Position numbers and translations under genes: made by a program | In this document: one piece after another, positions 17,326-27,055 of the stretch | Layout of the letters: each line of letters opens with the position of its first letter | How positions within the stretch are numbered: position 1 is the first letter of the stretch | From: Acidimicrobiales bacterium | GTDB lineage: Bacteria; Actinomycetota; Acidimicrobiia; Acidimicrobiales; AC-9 | Assembly (NCBI GenBank): GCA_036270875.1 | Contig: DATBBR010000039.1 | Location: forward strand, 1 to 43,102 | Length of the DNA stretch: 43,102 nucleotides | Direction of reading: 5' to 3' | The notes under the pieces: generated by a model | Seen by the model: the letters and a program-made list of their open reading frames with translations, nothing else | Told to the model about the DNA's origin: nothing | Database searches by the model: none

Positions 17326-18381
17326 TCACCCGCCCAGGCGGGCCAGCGTCTCCTCGGCCTGTCGGATGATGCCAGCGATGACCTGGGCCACGTCCGGGAG
17401 CTCCTCGATGACCCCTACGACCTGCCCCGTGGGCAGTATGCCGACCTCCGGCCGCCCCTCGACCATGGCCGCCCTCGTCATCATGGGCGCGTTCGCCGCC
17501 ATCACCATCTGCCCCCAGGTCAGGCCCTGGCGCTTCTTCATGGCCAGCCCCTCGGAGAGCAGGTCGCGCAGCGACGTGCCGGTGAGCTTGCGGAAGGCGA
17601 AGGCGTTCCGCACGGCGCGCGGCAGGGCGGTGAGCCGTCCGGACCGCTCGAGCGAGTCGACCACGTCGGTGCGGATCACCCGCTGGGGCAGGCCGTCGAT
17701 GTGGCGCGACACCACGGTGTCGGTCACCGACTTGTCGAGGTAGATCCCCTTCACGTTGTCGGGCACCGTGCTCTCCTTCGTGAGGAGAAAGCGTGTGCCC
17801 ATGGCCACCCCGGCGGCCCCGTAGGCGAGCGCCGCCACCAGGCCCCTGCCGTCGAAGAAGCCGCCGGCGGCCACGACGGGCACGTCGACGGCGTCGACCA
17901 CCTGGGGTAGGAGCAGCGAGGTCGGCACCTGACCGGTGTGGCCGCCGCCCTCCATGCCCTGGGCGATGAGGGCGTCGGCGCCCCACTCGACCACCTTCTC
18001 GGCGTGACGCCGGGCGCCGATCGTCGGGATGTTCACCACGCCGTTGTCCCGCAGACGGTGGATGAGGTCGGGGCGCGGCGCCTGGCCGTAGCTGGCCACC
18101 TTCACGCCCGACTTCACGATCAGCGCCACCCGATCCTCCACGTCGGGCTGGTCGGTGCGGAAGTTCACACCGAAGGGACGGTCCGTTCGCTCCTTCACCT
18201 CGTTGACCGCCCGCTCCAGCTCGTCGAGGGTCATCGTCCCGCCGGCGAGGATCCCCAGGGCGCCCGCCTGACTGGAGGCGGCGGTCAGCCGCGGTCCCGA
18301 CACCCACCCCATGCCGGTCTGCACGATCGGATAGCGGACGTCGAGCAGGTCGCAGAGGCGGGTGTGGAGCGCCTCGCTCAC
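17326..18381 (-). CDS. ipdC: IpdC-like flavin-dependent oxidoreductase (nitronate monooxygenase/2-NPD family)
   Basis: The 351-residue FMN TIM-barrel protein has VQTGMGWVSGP near residue 20, GMEGGGHTGQVP at 142-153 and the phosphate-binding segments AAGGFFDGRG (171-180) and MGTRF (194-198). The family name suggests a nitronate monooxygenase. However, its place directly after ipdA and ipdB is that of mycobacterial IpdC (Rv3553), which supplies the flavin step on HIC-CoA ahead of EchA20. The GTG start overlaps the ipdB stop (GTGA) after a GAGGTGAA site. Gene order echA20-ipdA-ipdB-ipdC is the same as I recall for Rv3550-Rv3553. Confidence 0.9.
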   Translation of the reverse strand: MSEALHTRLCDLLDVRYPIVQTGMGWVSGPRLTAASSQAGALGILAGGTMTLDELERAVNEVKERTDRPFGVNFRTDQPDVEDRVALIVKSGVKVASYGQAPRPDLIHRLRDNGVVNIPTIGARRHAEKVVEWGADALIAQGMEGGGHTGQVPTSLLLPQVVDAVDVPVVAAGGFFDGRGLVAALAYGAAGVAMGTRFLLTKESTVPDNVKGIYLDKSVTDTVVSRHIDGLPQRVIRTDVVDSLERSGRLTALPRAVRNAFAFRKLTGTSLRDLLSEGLAMKKRQGLTWGQMVMAANAPMMTRAAMVEGRPEVGILPTGQVVGVIEELPDVAQVIAGIIRQAEETLARLGG

Positions 18382-19139
18382 TTCACCTCGCTCCTGCGCA
18401 GTCCACTGGGGTCGAGCACCTCGCGCACGAGGTGCAGCTCCTCGTCGGTCGGGATCCTGCTCTCCGCGACCTCCTCGGGGATTTCGAGCGGGAAACCCGT
18501 GGCCTCCACCACCTCGTCGACGGTCACCCCGGGATGCACCGACCGCAGCCGCATGGCGTGGTCGGGCGTGGCGAAGTCGAGGACCGCCTTGTTGGTCACC
18601 ACCACCCGGACCTCGTGGAAGCGGGATGCGGACGCGCCCGTCTCGGCGGCGCGCTGGTAGCCGACCCCCGACACCATGTCGACGTGCTCGACGAAGGCGC
18701 GCCGGGAGTGGTTGGGCACCCAGTAGCTCGTGGGGTGGTTGACGGTGTTGCCCGGAGCTCCTCTGACCCCGAGGAGCTGCGCCTTGGGGCGCTGCCAGTC
18801 GCCGATGCAGGCGATGTTCTGGTTGCCGTAGCGGTCGAGCTGGGTGGCCCCCATCATCACGTGGCGCCGACCGGCCCACAGGACGTCGAACACCGACCGG
18901 TAGGGCAGCCACCCCTCGACCACCTTCGTCTCGGCCGGTCGGCCGACCGGCAGCGGGTTGGCCACCAGGTAGGCCTCCCCGTCGGTAAGCACTAGGTCGG
19001 GCTCGAAGGTGGCCTTGGCCAGCCGGACGCCGATGGTCGGCACCATGCCGATGGGGCTGGCCAGCACCTCCCCGTCACCGCGCCACGCCTCGGCGCAGGC
19101 CACCACGCAGATCTCGTCGAGCGTCGCCTCCGCGATCAC
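18378..19139 (-). CDS. ipdB: IpdB, beta subunit of steroid ring C-opening CoA hydrolase
   Basis: The 253-residue protein has the class I CoA-transferase beta-subunit fold: IGMVPTIGVRLAK, the VNHPTSYWVPNHSRR segment and a SVHPGVTVDEVVEATGF end. With IpdA it makes the heterotetramer that in mycobacteria hydrolyses COCHEA-CoA, opening the last steroid ring. It looks like a CoA transferase but acts as a C-C hydrolase. The GTG start overlaps the ipdA stop (GTGA). Family assignment is secure; the steroid role rests on gene order and remembered similarity to Rv3552. Confidence 0.91.
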   Translation of the reverse strand: MIAEATLDEICVVACAEAWRGDGEVLASPIGMVPTIGVRLAKATFEPDLVLTDGEAYLVANPLPVGRPAETKVVEGWLPYRSVFDVLWAGRRHVMMGATQLDRYGNQNIACIGDWQRPKAQLLGVRGAPGNTVNHPTSYWVPNHSRRAFVEHVDMVSGVGYQRAAETGASASRFHEVRVVVTNKAVLDFATPDHAMRLRSVHPGVTVDEVVEATGFPLEIPEEVAESRIPTDEELHLVREVLDPSGLRRSEVK

Positions 19140-19984
19140 GGCCGGCGCACCCGCTTCTGGTAGTCGGCCTCGCTGGGAAGCTCGAGGTACGTGCGCCGGA
19201 ACGTCGCCCACGCCTCGGGATCGCCGGCGGCGGTGGCGTACTCCCGCTGGAGCTCCTCGTCGCGCTCGTAGTCGGGATCGCACGAGGTGAAATGGGCGCC
19301 GTGCGGCGCCTCCACCACCCCGTCGGTCATCATGCGGTTGATTCGGAGGGACTGCACCGGCCCCTCCTTCAGGAGGTCCTCGGTGGGGACGAGGCGCTCG
19401 CAGGACAGGAACCGACGGCGAGCGGCCATGCAGAAGAGGTCGTCGAAATAGGGGTCCGGCCCGAGGTACTGCCCGTTCCCACCTGCATCGGCGCGGTTCA
19501 TGTGAACCAGGGCCACGTCGAGTGGCAGCGCCGGCATGGCGACCACCTCCTCACCGTCGTAGGGCGAGGCGACCGTGGACAGCTCGGGGTTGATGCGCAT
19601 GACGTCCGAGCCGAGCCCGGCGCGGGTCGGCAGGAACGGGAGCCGCAACGCCGCCGCGTACAGGCCCCACTGCAGCATGCCCTCGTCGAGCTCCATGGCC
19701 TCGATGGCGCCGCTCTGGCGGGCCGCCCGGAAGTGCGGCTCGAGCGGGATCGAGTCGAGCGAGACGAAACCGTAGATCACCTTTCGCACCTTGCCCGCCG
19801 CGCACAGGAGCCCGACGTCCGGCCCGCCGTAGGACACGAGCGTCAGATCCTTGACGTTCGAGCGAAGCATGGCCCGCACCAGCGACATCGGCTTGCGCCG
19901 CGACCCCCACCCGCCGATGCCCACCGTCATCCCGTCGGACAGCTCAGCGGCGACCTCGTCCTCCGTCGTGCGCTTGTCAGCCAC
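19136..19984 (-). CDS. ipdA: IpdA, alpha subunit of steroid ring C-opening CoA hydrolase
   Basis: This 282-residue CoA-transferase alpha-type subunit has the glycine-rich loop VGIGGWGSRRKPM at residues 21-33, VSYGGPDVGLL at 50-60 and an acidic AMELDEGMLQWGL stretch near residue 98. It also has PLDVALVHMNRADAGGNGQYLG, which is normal for the family. Together with IpdB it is the ring C-opening hydrolase of the C/D-ring pathway. The GTG start overlaps the echA20 stop by eight bases. No third CoA-transferase subunit is nearby, in keeping with the IpdAB arrangement. Confidence 0.91.
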   Translation of the reverse strand: MADKRTTEDEVAAELSDGMTVGIGGWGSRRKPMSLVRAMLRSNVKDLTLVSYGGPDVGLLCAAGKVRKVIYGFVSLDSIPLEPHFRAARQSGAIEAMELDEGMLQWGLYAAALRLPFLPTRAGLGSDVMRINPELSTVASPYDGEEVVAMPALPLDVALVHMNRADAGGNGQYLGPDPYFDDLFCMAARRRFLSCERLVPTEDLLKEGPVQSLRINRMMTDGVVEAPHGAHFTSCDPDYERDEELQREYATAAGDPEAWATFRRTYLELPSEADYQKRVRRP

Positions 19985-20744
19985 GGGGTCGGGGTTCGTC
20001 CTTGTCGATGAAGGCCTGCCGGGCCTCGTCGGACACGTCCGACAGGTTCAGCTCGAAGGTGAAGCCCTGCTCGAAGCGGTAGCTGCGCTTGACGTCGACG
20101 GGATCGATCCCGTTCAGGGACTCCTTGGCCCGCCTGATGACGGCGGGGTTCTTCGCCGCGATCTGGGCGGCCACCTCCCGGGCGGCGGCGCGAAGATCGT
20201 CCCGCTCGACGACGCGCAGGACGGAGCCGAAGTGGTGCAGCTCCTCGGCCGTGGCCGTGGCGCTGGTGTACATCATGGCCCGCATCTTGTGCTGGGGCAC
20301 GAGGCGAGCGAGGTGGGTGGCCGCACCGAGGGCGCCGCGGTCCACCTCGGGCAGGCCGAAGGTGGCGTCGGTCGACGCCACGATGACGTCGGAGTTGCCG
20401 ACGATCCCGATGCCTCCGCCCAGGCAGAACCCCTGTACGGCCGAGATGACCGGGACCTCGCACTCGTAGACGGCGGCGAACGCCGCCGCGCAGCCCCGGT
20501 TCACCCCGACGAGCGCCGCGCTCCCCTCGCGCTGGATCTCCTTGATGTCCACCCCCGCGCAAAACCCCCGGCCTTCCGCGGCCACGATCACCACCCGGAC
20601 GGCCTCCCGGGCGCCGAGCCCCCGGACCGCGTCGGCGAGGTCGAACCAGCTCTTGACGTCGAGCGCGTTGACCGGCGGGACGTCGATGACGACCTCGGCC
20701 ACCCCGTCGGCAGCGCCGTCGGCCATGCCGTGCGAGATGCCCAT
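19977..20744 (-). CDS. echA20: EchA20-like crotonase, steroid ring D-opening hydrolase
   Basis: The 255-residue crotonase-fold protein has oxyanion-hole segments FCAGVDIKE (61-69) and GFCLGGGIG (105-113) and an acidic LPEVDRGALGAATHLARL segment (131-148) that I associate with mycobacterial EchA20 (Rv3550). That enzyme hydrolyses HIEC-CoA and opens ring D. The usual second hydratase glutamate is replaced by Ala, so it should not be a simple enoyl-CoA hydratase. The ATG at 20744 has no ribosome binding site and may be leaderless; an internal ATG at 20726 is an alternative. It is the first gene of the leftward run and lies 12 bases from a palindromic site. Confidence 0.9.
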   Translation of the reverse strand: MGISHGMADGAADGVAEVVIDVPPVNALDVKSWFDLADAVRGLGAREAVRVVIVAAEGRGFCAGVDIKEIQREGSAALVGVNRGCAAAFAAVYECEVPVISAVQGFCLGGGIGIVGNSDVIVASTDATFGLPEVDRGALGAATHLARLVPQHKMRAMMYTSATATAEELHHFGSVLRVVERDDLRAAAREVAAQIAAKNPAVIRRAKESLNGIDPVDVKRSYRFEQGFTFELNLSDVSDEARQAFIDKDEPRPRG

Positions 20745-20755
20745 AGGTTAGGATT

Positions 20756-20770
20756 CTGACACACCGTCAC
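20756..20770. promoter_or_regulatory. Palindromic operator candidate, site B, between echA20 and its divergent neighbour
   Basis: CTGACACACCGTCAC carries the symmetric core TGAC-ACACC-GTCA. It sits in the 51-base gap between the divergent starts of echA20 and the EthD-like gene, so one bound regulator could control both directions. The near-identical site A lies 14 kb away in front of an amidohydrolase gene. Confidence 0.65.
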
Positions 20771-20795
20771 GTGGCTGACGAAGGGACGCCGAGCG

Positions 20796-21584
20796 ATGAG
20801 GGAGTACCCGATCCGGGTGGGGAGCATGCTGTTCACGATGGTGGACCCCCACCGTGGCCACGAGGTCGAGTACAACCGCTGGTACGAGCGGGATCACTTC
20901 TATGCAGGCTGCCTCATCGGGCCGTGGCTCTTCTCCGGCCGTCGTTGGGTGGCGACCCGTGCGCTCAAGGACCTGCGCTACCCCGCCGACAGCCCGGTGG
21001 CCGACCCGGTCGACGCCGGCTCGTACCTGGCCGTCTACTGGGTGCTCGAGGGCAAGCACGGCGAGCACTTCAGCTGGGCCACCGATCAGGTGAAGGCGCT
21101 GTACGCCGACGGGCGCGGCTTCGACCATCGCACCCACATCCACACGGCGCTGTACACCCACGACTGGCGCCGCTACCGCGACGATGACCCCGTGCCTCTC
21201 GAGCTCGCGCTCGACCACGACTTCGGGGGGATGGTCGCCGTGAGCATCGAGCGGGAGCAAGGAGTGACCAAGGAGCAGGTCGACCGCTGGTACGAGGACG
21301 AGCTGTTGCCGTCGTGGCTTCCCGGTTCCCCCGTGGCGTCGGTCTCGTCGTGGTCGCAGGTGCCCCTGCGGGGCGACGCGCCGTCGTTCGTCCCCCGTGA
21401 CGAGGGCGCCGACCGCAGGTCGATGCACCTCTACTTCCTCGACACTGATCCGCGCCACGCCTGGGACCGCTTCGTCGAGCTGGGCAAGGCCGTGTCGGGC
21501 AGTGGGCTGGCCCACGCCGCCCTGGCCGCGCCGTTCATCCCCACGGTCGTGGGCACCGACACCTACGTCGACGAGCTCTGGTAG
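20796..21584 (+). CDS. Internally duplicated EthD/dimeric alpha-beta barrel-like protein, unknown function
   Basis: I do not recognise a characterised homologue of this 262-residue protein. It appears to contain two related halves: EYNRWYERDHFYAG near residue 24 and QVDRWYEDELLPSWL near residue 155, each followed by a Trp/Arg-rich strand. This x-x-RWYE-x-EH-like pattern is that of EthD-type ferredoxin-like barrels, usually about 100 residues per unit, so the protein could fold as a pseudo-dimer. It is rich in Trp, His and Tyr and has no signal peptide. The ATG has AAGGGA upstream. It shares a 51-base divergent promoter with echA20 and heads an operon of SDR genes, so a role in steroid catabolism is likely but undefined. 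Confidence 0.8.
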   Translation: MREYPIRVGSMLFTMVDPHRGHEVEYNRWYERDHFYAGCLIGPWLFSGRRWVATRALKDLRYPADSPVADPVDAGSYLAVYWVLEGKHGEHFSWATDQVKALYADGRGFDHRTHIHTALYTHDWRRYRDDDPVPLELALDHDFGGMVAVSIEREQGVTKEQVDRWYEDELLPSWLPGSPVASVSSWSQVPLRGDAPSFVPRDEGADRRSMHLYFLDTDPRHAWDRFVELGKAVSGSGLAHAALAAPFIPTVVGTDTYVDELW

Positions 21585-21601
21585 CTCCCCGGGATCGGAC
21601 G

Positions 21602-22378
21602 ATGGGCGATCCCCTCGACATGTCCGGGAAGGTCGCGGTCGTCACCGGCGGCTGTAGGGGGATCGGCCGGGGCATCACGACGAGGTTTCTCGCCGCGGGC
21701 GCTGACGTGGTGGTGTGCTGTCGCCACGAACCCGAGGAGCCGATCGCCGGTGGCGGACGGGAAGCGGCGTTCGTCGAGGCCGACGTGCGCGAGGTGGAAC
21801 AGATCGACCGGGTCGTGTCCTACGCGACGGAGCGGTTCGCCCACCTCGACGTGCTCGTCAACAACGCCGGCGGAGCGCCGGTGGCCCCCGCCGCCACCGC
21901 GTCCCCGCGGTTCTCGGCTTCCATCATCTCGCTCAACCTGGTCGCTCCCCTCAACTTCTCCCAGCGGGTGAACACCGTGATGCAGCAGCAGCCCGAGGGC
22001 GGGGCGATCGTCAACATCGCCAGCGTCAGCGGCTTGCGCCCGTCGCCAGGGGCCGCTGCCTACGGCGCCGCGAAGGCCGGTCTGCTCAACCTCACCGAGA
22101 CCCTCGCCGTCGAGTGGGCCCCCAAGGTGCGGGTCAACTGCGTCACGGCGGGGTTGATCCGCACCGAGCTCGCCCACCTCCACTACGGCGACGAGGCCGG
22201 CGTGGCCGCGGTGGCGGCGACGGTGCCCCTCGGTCGGATGGGCGAGCCCGACGACATCGCCGGGGTGTGCCTCTTCCTGGCCTCCCCGCTCGCCCGCTAC
22301 CTGAGTGGCAGCAACGTGGTCGCCCACGGCGGCGGTGAGCGGCCGGCGTACCTCGACGCGACCCCGGCGGGGGGATGA
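21602..22378 (+). CDS. Short-chain dehydrogenase/reductase (Rv3548c-like)
   Basis: The 258-residue classical SDR has the cofactor loop TGGCRGIG (15-22), NNAGG (87-91), Ser141 and the catalytic pair Tyr154/Lys158 (YGAAK). The end of strand 2 reads VVVCCRHE, with an Arg that would suit NADP(H), although this is weak. In mycobacteria two SDR genes (Rv3548c, Rv3549c) lie next to echA20 and are part of the KstR2 regulon, the same placement as here. It probably oxidises or reduces a hydroxyacyl-CoA of ring-degradation. It lies 17 bases after the EthD-like gene. Confidence 0.88.
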   Translation: MGDPLDMSGKVAVVTGGCRGIGRGITTRFLAAGADVVVCCRHEPEEPIAGGGREAAFVEADVREVEQIDRVVSYATERFAHLDVLVNNAGGAPVAPAATASPRFSASIISLNLVAPLNFSQRVNTVMQQQPEGGAIVNIASVSGLRPSPGAAAYGAAKAGLLNLTETLAVEWAPKVRVNCVTAGLIRTELAHLHYGDEAGVAAVAATVPLGRMGEPDDIAGVCLFLASPLARYLSGSNVVAHGGGERPAYLDATPAGG

Positions 22379-23166
22379 GCCCGGCCGTGGGCGAGCGGTT
22401 GCAGGGCGAGGTGGCGCTGATCACGGGGTCGACGCGAGGCCTCGGACGGGAGATGGCCCGTGTGTTCGCGGAGGAAGGCGCCCGGGTCGTCGTCACCGGT
22501 CGGAACCAGGCGCGCGGCGACGAGGTTGTCGAGTCCATCGCCGCCGCGGGAGGCGAGGCCGCGTTCGTCCTCGCCGACCTGAGTGACGAGGTCCAGTCCG
22601 AAGCCCTCGTCGAGGCGGCGGTGCTGCGCTTTGGTCCGCTCACGGTCCTGGTCAACAACGCAGTGGCTGGAGGCCGCGATGCCGGCGACGGTCCCGTCAC
22701 CGACGTGAGCGCCTGGACCTTCGAGTCGGTCCTGCGGGTGAACCTCGTGGCCGTCGCCACCCTGTGCCGCCTCGCCATCCCGCACATGCTGACCGCAGGC
22801 CATGGCTCCATCGTCAACGTCTCGTCCCGGGCGGCCGAGCTGGCCACACCTCGGCTGGCCGCCTATGCCGCCAGCAAGGGTGGCCTCAGTGCGCTGACCC
22901 GGTCGATCACAATCGACTTCGCGCGCCGGGGCATACGATGCAACACCGTGCAGCCCGGCTACATCCTGCACGAGGTGCGGGATGCGGAGCTGACCGACGA
23001 GCGCCGCCGACGGCTGGAGGAGATGCACCTCACACGGCTGGCCACGCCCACCGACGTCGCCTACGCGGCACTGTTCCTGGCCAGCCGGGAGGCCGAGGTG
23101 ATCAGCGGCATCAACCTGCCCGTGGACGGGGGCAGCACCGCATCCAGAGCTCGGACGATCGGGTGA
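22375..23166 (+). CDS. Short-chain dehydrogenase/reductase (Rv3549c-like)
   Basis: This 263-residue classical SDR has TGSTRGLG (17-24), NNAVAGG (94-100, where the usual Gly after NNA is Val), SSR at 150-152 and Tyr164/Lys168 (YAASK). The end contains INLPVDGG, the standard SDR C-terminal motif. The ATG overlaps the preceding SDR stop (ATGA), so the pair is co-translated. Its partner and position next to echA20 match the mycobacterial Rv3548c-Rv3549c pair. The substrate is unproven. Confidence 0.88.
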   Translation: MSPAVGERLQGEVALITGSTRGLGREMARVFAEEGARVVVTGRNQARGDEVVESIAAAGGEAAFVLADLSDEVQSEALVEAAVLRFGPLTVLVNNAVAGGRDAGDGPVTDVSAWTFESVLRVNLVAVATLCRLAIPHMLTAGHGSIVNVSSRAAELATPRLAAYAASKGGLSALTRSITIDFARRGIRCNTVQPGYILHEVRDAELTDERRRRLEEMHLTRLATPTDVAYAALFLASREAEVISGINLPVDGGSTASRARTIG

Positions 23167-23174
23167 CGCCCGGT

Positions 23175-23195
23175 GGCCGGCCCGGGAGGCCGGCC
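23175..23195. repeat. GC-rich palindromic repeat, perfect copy 1
   Basis: The 19-base core GCCGGCCCGGGAGGCCGGC (23176-23194) is a perfect 7-base inverted repeat around a 5-base loop, and the arms extend one base further on both sides. The same 19-mer occurs twice more, on the other strand, at 39739-39757 and 39769-39787. It lies between an SDR stop and a thioesterase start and could act as an attenuator in RNA, but its recurrence suggests a REP-like dispersed element. Confidence 0.7.
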
Positions 23196-23217
23196 GGAAC
23201 ACGTAGGGTCCCGGGTC

Positions 23218-23874
23218 ATGAGCCTGCCCCCCGACCCCCGGGTCGCCTACACCGTTGGTGACCCGGTCGAGACCGAGCACCGTGCCCTCAAGCACGCCCT
23301 GGTGGGCGAGTGCCGACGTGTCATCGACCACATCGCCCTCCTCGATCCGGAGCGCGCCGGCGCCGCCGAGTTGGCGCGGCTGACCGACGAGACGCGCGTC
23401 CTCGCCGACCGGTTGGAGTCGATGCCGTCCCTCCGCCGCTTCGGTGGCCTGGCCACCTCCGGCCCCGACGACGCGGCCCTGCTGGAGCGCAGCGGTGTCA
23501 GCGGGCGAAGCAACCCCCTCGCCCCTCCGCTCCAGTTCGAGATGAGCGACGGCATCACCCGGGGCCACGCCGTGTACACCACCCCCTACGAGGGCCCCCC
23601 GGGCTGCCTACACGGCGGCTTCGTGGCTGCCGCCTTCGACGACATGATGGGCTTCGCCCAGATGGCCTCGGGCTTCGCCGGTTACACGGGTACGCTCACG
23701 GTCAAGATGCGACGGCCGACCCCTCTCGACTGCCGCATCGACTTCGAAGCCGGGCTCGACCGGGTGGACGGGCGAAAGATCTTCTGCTGGGGCAAGTCGT
23801 GGGACGGAGACACCCTCTTGTGCGAGGCCACCATCCTCTTCATCGCCCCGAAGGGTGGTCTGATGCCAAGCTAG
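23218..23874 (+). CDS. PaaI-type hotdog thioesterase
   Basis: The 218-residue protein has a helical N-terminal region of about 100 residues. A hotdog domain follows, carrying the PaaI-family motif GCLHGGFVAAAFDDMMG (129-145) with His132-Gly-Gly and an acidic residue at 141-142. Such enzymes hydrolyse acyl-CoA thioesters and often rescue CoA trapped in dead-end catabolites. The ATG at 23218 is chosen with AGGGTC upstream; a GTG at 23173 would translate the palindromic repeat and is unlikely. It ends the operon begun by the EthD-like gene. Confidence 0.85.
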   Translation: MSLPPDPRVAYTVGDPVETEHRALKHALVGECRRVIDHIALLDPERAGAAELARLTDETRVLADRLESMPSLRRFGGLATSGPDDAALLERSGVSGRSNPLAPPLQFEMSDGITRGHAVYTTPYEGPPGCLHGGFVAAAFDDMMGFAQMASGFAGYTGTLTVKMRRPTPLDCRIDFEAGLDRVDGRKIFCWGKSWDGDTLLCEATILFIAPKGGLMPS

Positions 23875-23916
23875 GCAGTACGAGGTTGACGTCTGCCGAA
23901 CAATGAGGAGCGCAAC

Positions 23917-25668
23917 GTGCTCGACATAGTGATCAAGGGCGGCACCGTCGTCGACGGAACGGGCAACCCGTCGTATACCGCCGATGTCGGCGTGCGCGAT
24001 GGCAAGATCGTCGAGGTCGGCGCCATCACCGAGCAGGCCGGGCAAGTGCTCGACGCCGATGGCGCGCTCGTCACGCCAGGTTGGGTGGACGTCCATACTC
24101 ACTACGACGGCCAGGTCACCTGGGACGACGCCTTGGAGCCGTCCGCGACCAACGGCGTGACGACGCTCGTCATGGGCAATTGCGGGGTCGGTTTCGCCCC
24201 CGTGCGCCCGAGCGACCACGACGCCTTGATCGACCTCATGGAAGGCGTCGAAGACATACCCGGCTCGGCGCTCAGTGTCGGGATGCCGTGGGGGCAGTGG
24301 GAGACCTTCGGGGAGTATCTCGACCTGCTCGACCGGCGAAGTTACGCGATCGACATCGCCGCCCAGGTCGCGCACGGGGCGGTGCGGTTCTACGTGATGG
24401 GCGAGCGCGGCGCGGCCAACGAGAACGCCTCGGCCGAAGACCTGGCTGCCATGGCTGCGGTCGTAGAGGAAGCACTCTTCGCCGGCGCCGTCGGATTCTC
24501 GACCTCGCGCACGGTCGGACACCGGGCCCGTTCGGGCCGACCAGTGCCGGGGACGTTTGCTGCTGAAGAGGAGTTGTTGGCGCTCGCCGGAGCTCTGCGA
24601 TCGGCGGGCAGGGGTGTCTTCGAGGCCATCCTGGCGGGCACCATCGGCGGGCTGGGTGGCCGCGAGACGACGAAACAGATCGACGAGGTGCGTCTGCTTG
24701 ACTCGGTGTCGCACGCCAGCGGCCGCCCGGTGACGTTCACCGTCGCCCAGCTCTTCGAGGATTGTGATCACTGGCGACTCGTGCTCGACGCGGCCACAGA
24801 GGCCAACCGGAATGGGTCAACTCTGCGACCCCAGGTGATCCCTCGTTCGGTCACGATCATGACCAACCTCGACACCTACCACCTTTTCATGGGCAGGCCG
24901 ACCTACCGCAAGCTCGCCCACCTGCCTCTAGCCCAGCGGGTCGCCGAGATGCGCCGACCCGAGGTGCGCGAGGCGATCCTCGCCGAACCCGACCCGACCA
25001 TTGAATCAGGCGATTTCTCGGCGGTCCTCATAGGCCTGCTCGTCACCGCGCTCCCACTCACCTTCCCGCTGTCTGACCCCGTCGACTACGAACCCAGCCT
25101 CGACCAGTCGGTGTACGCCCAAGCCGCAGCCGTCGGCAAGGACCCCGTCGCCCACATGTACGACCTGCTGCTCGCCGACGAAGGCAAGGCCTTCTACGCC
25201 CTCCTCGGCTCCAACTTCGTCGGCGGCACCCTGGACGCGTGCCGCGAGATGATGCTCGACCCCTACACGGTGACCGGCTTGGGCGATGCCGGAGCTCACG
25301 TCAATCTGATCTCCGACTGCTCCGCATCGACGTTCCACCTCACTCACTGGGCCCGTGACCGCACCAGGGGCGAACAACTCCCGGTAGAGCTGCTCGTCCA
25401 CAAGCTGAGCGGCGCCAACGCAGCCCTCTACGGATTTGCCGACCGCGGCACCATTACGGGCGGCAAGAGGGCTGACCTCAACGTCATCGACATGGACGGT
25501 CTGCGCATCCTCCCGCCCGAGGCGCGCTACGACCTGCCCTCGGGTGCCAGCCGCATCCTTCAACCCTCCTACGGCTACCTCGCCACTCTCGTCAACGGTG
25601 TCATCACCCGCCAAGACGACACCGACTCCGGCGAACGCCCAGGGCGGCTTGCCCGCAGCACCGCCTGA
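23917..25668 (+). CDS. Amidohydrolase family 3, N-acyl-D-amino-acid deacylase-like
   Basis: The 583-residue TIM-barrel metal hydrolase has the VDVHTHYDG motif (His60, His62), Cys89 in GNCGVGF at the place of the D-aminoacylase zinc cysteine, and the catalytic-type Asp457 in GLGDAGAHV. It ends with the small beta-sandwich domain (LPSGASRIL and a VNGV segment). D-aminoacylase-like proteins cleave C-N bonds in acylated amino acids, hydantoins or related amides. What it does in a steroid-type cluster is unknown. The GTG start has GAGGAG upstream. Codon use includes more A/T-ending codons than its neighbours, hinting at later acquisition. It is convergent with the FadA5-like gene. A paralogue lies at 29934. 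Confidence 0.86.
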   Translation: MLDIVIKGGTVVDGTGNPSYTADVGVRDGKIVEVGAITEQAGQVLDADGALVTPGWVDVHTHYDGQVTWDDALEPSATNGVTTLVMGNCGVGFAPVRPSDHDALIDLMEGVEDIPGSALSVGMPWGQWETFGEYLDLLDRRSYAIDIAAQVAHGAVRFYVMGERGAANENASAEDLAAMAAVVEEALFAGAVGFSTSRTVGHRARSGRPVPGTFAAEEELLALAGALRSAGRGVFEAILAGTIGGLGGRETTKQIDEVRLLDSVSHASGRPVTFTVAQLFEDCDHWRLVLDAATEANRNGSTLRPQVIPRSVTIMTNLDTYHLFMGRPTYRKLAHLPLAQRVAEMRRPEVREAILAEPDPTIESGDFSAVLIGLLVTALPLTFPLSDPVDYEPSLDQSVYAQAAAVGKDPVAHMYDLLLADEGKAFYALLGSNFVGGTLDACREMMLDPYTVTGLGDAGAHVNLISDCSASTFHLTHWARDRTRGEQLPVELLVHKLSGANAALYGFADRGTITGGKRADLNVIDMDGLRILPPEARYDLPSGASRILQPSYGYLATLVNGVITRQDDTDSGERPGRLARSTA

Positions 25669-25704
25669 CGAGCGCGTAGGTCGGCGGGTCGATCACCTCC
25701 GGCA

Positions 25705-25730
25705 CCCCAGCGCCGAGTAGTCGGCTGGGG
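25705..25730. terminator. Hairpin between convergent genes
   Basis: CCCCAGCGCCGA and TCGGCTGGGG pair through ten bases with a two-base bulge around a GTAG loop. It lies in the 78-base gap between two convergent genes (amidohydrolase and FadA5-like thiolase), where a bidirectional terminator is expected. There is no T-run, as is usual in high-GC actinobacteria. Activity is inferred. Confidence 0.45.
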
Positions 25731-25746
25731 CACATCTCCTGTCTCC

Positions 25747-27039
<1,293 letters not shown>

Positions 27040-27055
27040 TCAGGAGAACGTGCCG

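Noticed and set aside
15119-18307. A single minus-strand open frame of over 1000 codons suggesting a giant fused acyl-CoA dehydrogenase
   Set aside because: Only the last 340 codons (from the ATG at 16141) read as protein of a known family. The upstream part is Arg/Gly/Pro-rich and is the out-of-frame shadow of the FadE31-like and ipdC genes.
23173-23217. Upstream GTG start for the thioesterase
   Set aside because: It would translate the palindromic repeat and lacks a ribosome binding site; the ATG at 23218 begins where the folded protein begins.
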